Positions 61,501 to 64,000 of a stretch of DNA of 64,000 nucleotides are shown one piece after another. The notes beneath the pieces are model-generated. The model had not been told where the DNA came from. It ran no database searches and saw only the letters and a program-made list of their open reading frames with translations. The translations under genes were made by a program, and so were the position numbers. Position 1 is the first letter of the stretch. Each line of letters opens with the position of its first letter. Source of the stretch: Kryptolebias marmoratus. Taxonomy: Eukaryota; Chordata; Actinopteri; Cyprinodontiformes; Rivulidae. Where the stretch lies: positions 18,853,310 through 18,917,309 of the forward strand of contig NC_051451.1 in the NCBI RefSeq assembly GCF_001649575.2, given 5' to 3'.

Positions 61501-62204
61501 AACTGAAAACTGATATGAAGAAAAAGAATGACTCGTGAGCCACACCGAACAGTTTGTCTGTCAAACAAACGCAGGGTGAAACTTGAACAAACTCGGGCCA
61601 AAAGAGCTGCAAACGGAATCAGGTTTTGTGGAGAATTTTACTTCTGATGACAGCAACAGAACAAATGGAGACAGCTAACAGGAGGAAAAATAAAATAAAA
61701 AAAACACCTCCGTGGCATAGCTGTGATAAATGAGACGTGTAAATCTGTACTTTGGATTTATAAGCTGCGCGCTCAGCATTAAATCATCTGAACTCAGCAG
61801 ACATTTAATTGAAGACAAAACCTAAATATTCAGGATAAAGCAGAGGGATTTGCTCAGCCGATCTGACACACATCATTTTTTACATTTTACTGATGTAAAA
61901 TCAATCCTGAGAGCAGGAATGTTGTAGAGAGTCCATGATATAAATGTAAAGGTCAACATCGATTATCATGTTTCGGTTCATGCTGTTGACATTTGAGCAA
62001 ATTCTCAACTGATGTTTGTTTGCCAAATGTCCATTTTTGTGTTTGCTAAGGTCACTTAGCTGTGGCGGCCATCTTTTACCAGAGCTTTAAGGTGGTGGTC
62101 TTCAGTTACAAGCTTTTTATGTGTAAAAATAATTGTTTTAATGATGGGAAAACTAAATTAAATCCCTGTTTTCATCATGTTCAGTATATCGGGCTGTTTT
62201 CATC

Positions 62205-62655
62205 TCATTGCTGCTGAAGGTGAAGGCAAAAATGTTTTTGCTAAAGTGAGTGCGTGTGTATGTGTGTGTGTGTGTTTGTCTGTTGTATTAATAAAATATC
62301 TCATGAACCAGTGGATAAAGTTTAATGAAACTCTTAGAGAGTAATCACTGGATGTACATTTACAACTGATTAAAGTTGGTCTCCAAAGCTACATGATCTT
62401 AGCCAACAGAAATGGTGATAATTCAGCCACTTTTACAGATATTGAGCTAAAACTTGTTGTGGTAGCAGCTGAGATTCATCCTCAGCACATACTCTAACCA
62501 ACAGATTGTGTAAGAACTGGTGATGACATTTGTGCTTAAGTTTATTTTCAAGATTTGATTAAAATAGCTGGAACTTTGTCATCCTAAGATGATATTAGCT
62601 TAAACCTCTGGCATTAAAGGCAGCAAGGAATATTCATTCCCTCAAGGAAGGCTCA
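62205..62655 (+). repeat. GCATTCCTTGAAGGAATGC-family repeat, near full length
   Basis: From CTGCTGAAGGTGAAGGCAAA through GT-rich 62251-62275, CTCATGAACCAGTGGATAAA, TACAGATATTGAGCTAAAAC and a decayed end CATTCCCTCAAGGAAGGC. Confidence 0.8.
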
Positions 62656-63830
62656 GCTTTTATTTTTAGAGGTTCCATTTTATTATGTTCTTGTCATGAC
62701 ATTGTTTTGATCGTACCTCGGTTCTTTGGAGCCGTGTTTTTTTTTTTATTGCTAATCTACGTAGGTGAAAAATGCGGTCCATTTACTCGGCTTGATAAGA
62801 ACTAACTAAAACACACGGCTGCACTGGGTTGAGCTCGGTCAATTAGAGCCCAAACTGACCTTTGAGCTGAAGATGCGATGCCCGGAGCTGTCTTTTATGT
62901 GCCTCTGCGGGGATTTTGTCTACAAGTCACGTTGCCAGCAGTGGGCTTTGGAACACATCCAAGTAAAAGGCTGCACCTAATTTCAGGCTACAATCTGTTT
63001 GAACCTTTTCAGTGGCTGAGAGTAGCAACTTTTAGAGAAATGTGTCCAATTAAGTAAGAAACGCCATCTAATCCCAGACAAAGAGTTACTTTCAGCAAAT
63101 CAGTGTTTCAGCTGTAACATAAAAAACTGTGGAACTTCACCTCCACAGAAGCTCATTGAAACCTTCAACTTTTCTTTTTTAAATCTTCTCTCTAGCTTAG
63201 AGTCAAACTAGGTGAAAAAAAAAAGAAATAAAAGTGATTTGAATAGGGTCTGAACTAAACCACTTCAAATATAATCATGTGAATGCCTCTAAATCCTTGG
63301 TTCCTTTTTAAAAAATATTTCAGCCATGCTTCTTAAAAATGCCGTGGCATAAAATATATTTAGAAAATTTATCACACTTCAGCTTGAAAAATCCAGTTTT
63401 TCTTAGTGCGTGCACAGGGAAACTCGTGTTCTTCGCTGATTTTATTGTTGAACACACTTCGAATGGAACGTTAAAGTAAAACGCCTCAATTTTAACTTCA
63501 TTCTAAAGCATAATAAAGTGTGTGTCTGTGTGTGTGCCGCTGTATTCCAGTGTTACTTGTTTCGTAACCCGAGCACGTCTCCCGGAGTTGCTTTAAAACG
63601 TGCAGCTTGAACAGCGAAGGCTGTTTTTAGTGGAAGAATATTCGCTGCTAAAAATGTTTTTTTTTTTTTTTTTATAACTTTTACATTTTTCCTTTACTGG
63701 AATTAATTAACATGACAGACTAACAAACATGAATTGATATTTTTGTGCATCTGATTCAAAAATATGACCAAGGATACCAACACAGAGATGGCAGTGAAGA
63801 AACATAAAGAGGATGTTGGAGAGCTGCAAA

Positions 63831-64000
63831 TACAGGTGCTGGTCATAAAATTAGAATATCATGAAAAGTAGATTGATTTCAGTAATTCCATTTAAAAAGT
63901 GAAACTTGTATATTATATTCATACATTACATACAAACTCATATATTTCAAATGTTTATTTCGTTTAATTTTGATGATTACAAATGACAACAAATAAAAAT
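63831..64000 (+). mobile_element. Tc1/mariner-type transposon end, cut by the window edge
   Basis: Begins TACAGGTGCTGGTCATAAAA then TTAGAATATCATGAAAAG and AATTCCATTTAAAAAGTGAA, the terminal sequence of a Tc1-like family widespread in teleosts. TA at the left border fits a TA target. The transposase region, if any, lies beyond the window. Confidence 0.7.

Noticed and set aside
26108..64000. Search for rgs17, ipcef1 or other neighbours known next to OPRM1 in tetrapods
   Set aside because: No exon resembling these was found in the open frames or GC-rich patches; they may lie outside the window.

Overview
The window looks like nuclear DNA from a teleost fish, probably a spiny-rayed one. It is AT-rich and repeat-rich, and it carries Rex3-like (RTE clade) LINE fragments, a Tc1/mariner end and a hAT-type MITE. 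The one gene I can read confidently is the mu-type opioid receptor (oprm1), on the minus strand. This is eukaryotic sequence: there are no operons, ribosome binding sites or CRISPR arrays. || Layout. 1-1500: sequence downstream of the gene, with (TA)n/(CA)n and (ACA)n microsatellites. 1500-2000: probable terminal exon and 3' UTR with an AATAAA signal, where the C-terminal splice choice is ambiguous. 2254-4883: coding exons 5 to 2. 4884-24528: intron 1, about 19.6 kb, filled with old repeats (a hAT-like MITE, two Rex3-like copies of which one is nested in another repeat, and four copies of a family marked by GCATTCCTTGAAGGAATGC). 24529-24791: coding exon 1 with a strong start context and an upstream in-frame stop. 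24792-25072: GC-rich 5' flank with a GC box and a CTCF-like motif. 25073-26107: a pyrimidine-rich tract of about 1 kb. 26108-64000: no recognisable active gene. It holds a broken processed copy of nudC (39905-40299), a LINE reverse transcriptase remnant, a solo-LTR-like block, an 11-copy degenerate minisatellite, many more copies of the GCATTCCTTGAAGGAATGC family and a Tc1/mariner end at the right edge. || The five exons join in frame to 386 codons, followed by an uncertain short tail. The receptor keeps the class A GPCR and mu-opioid hallmarks: Asp140 (3.32), the Asp-Arg-Tyr motif, the ECL2 disulphide, His293 (6.52), Trp314 (7.35) and Asn120 (2.63). The region that is a single exon 3 in mammalian OPRM1 is divided here into three exons by two additional introns. 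|| The most interesting items are the split exon 3 with its unstable, microsatellite-flanked C-terminal splice region; the interspersed family with a palindrome at each end; the nudC retropseudogene; and the homopyrimidine tract beside the receptor promoter.
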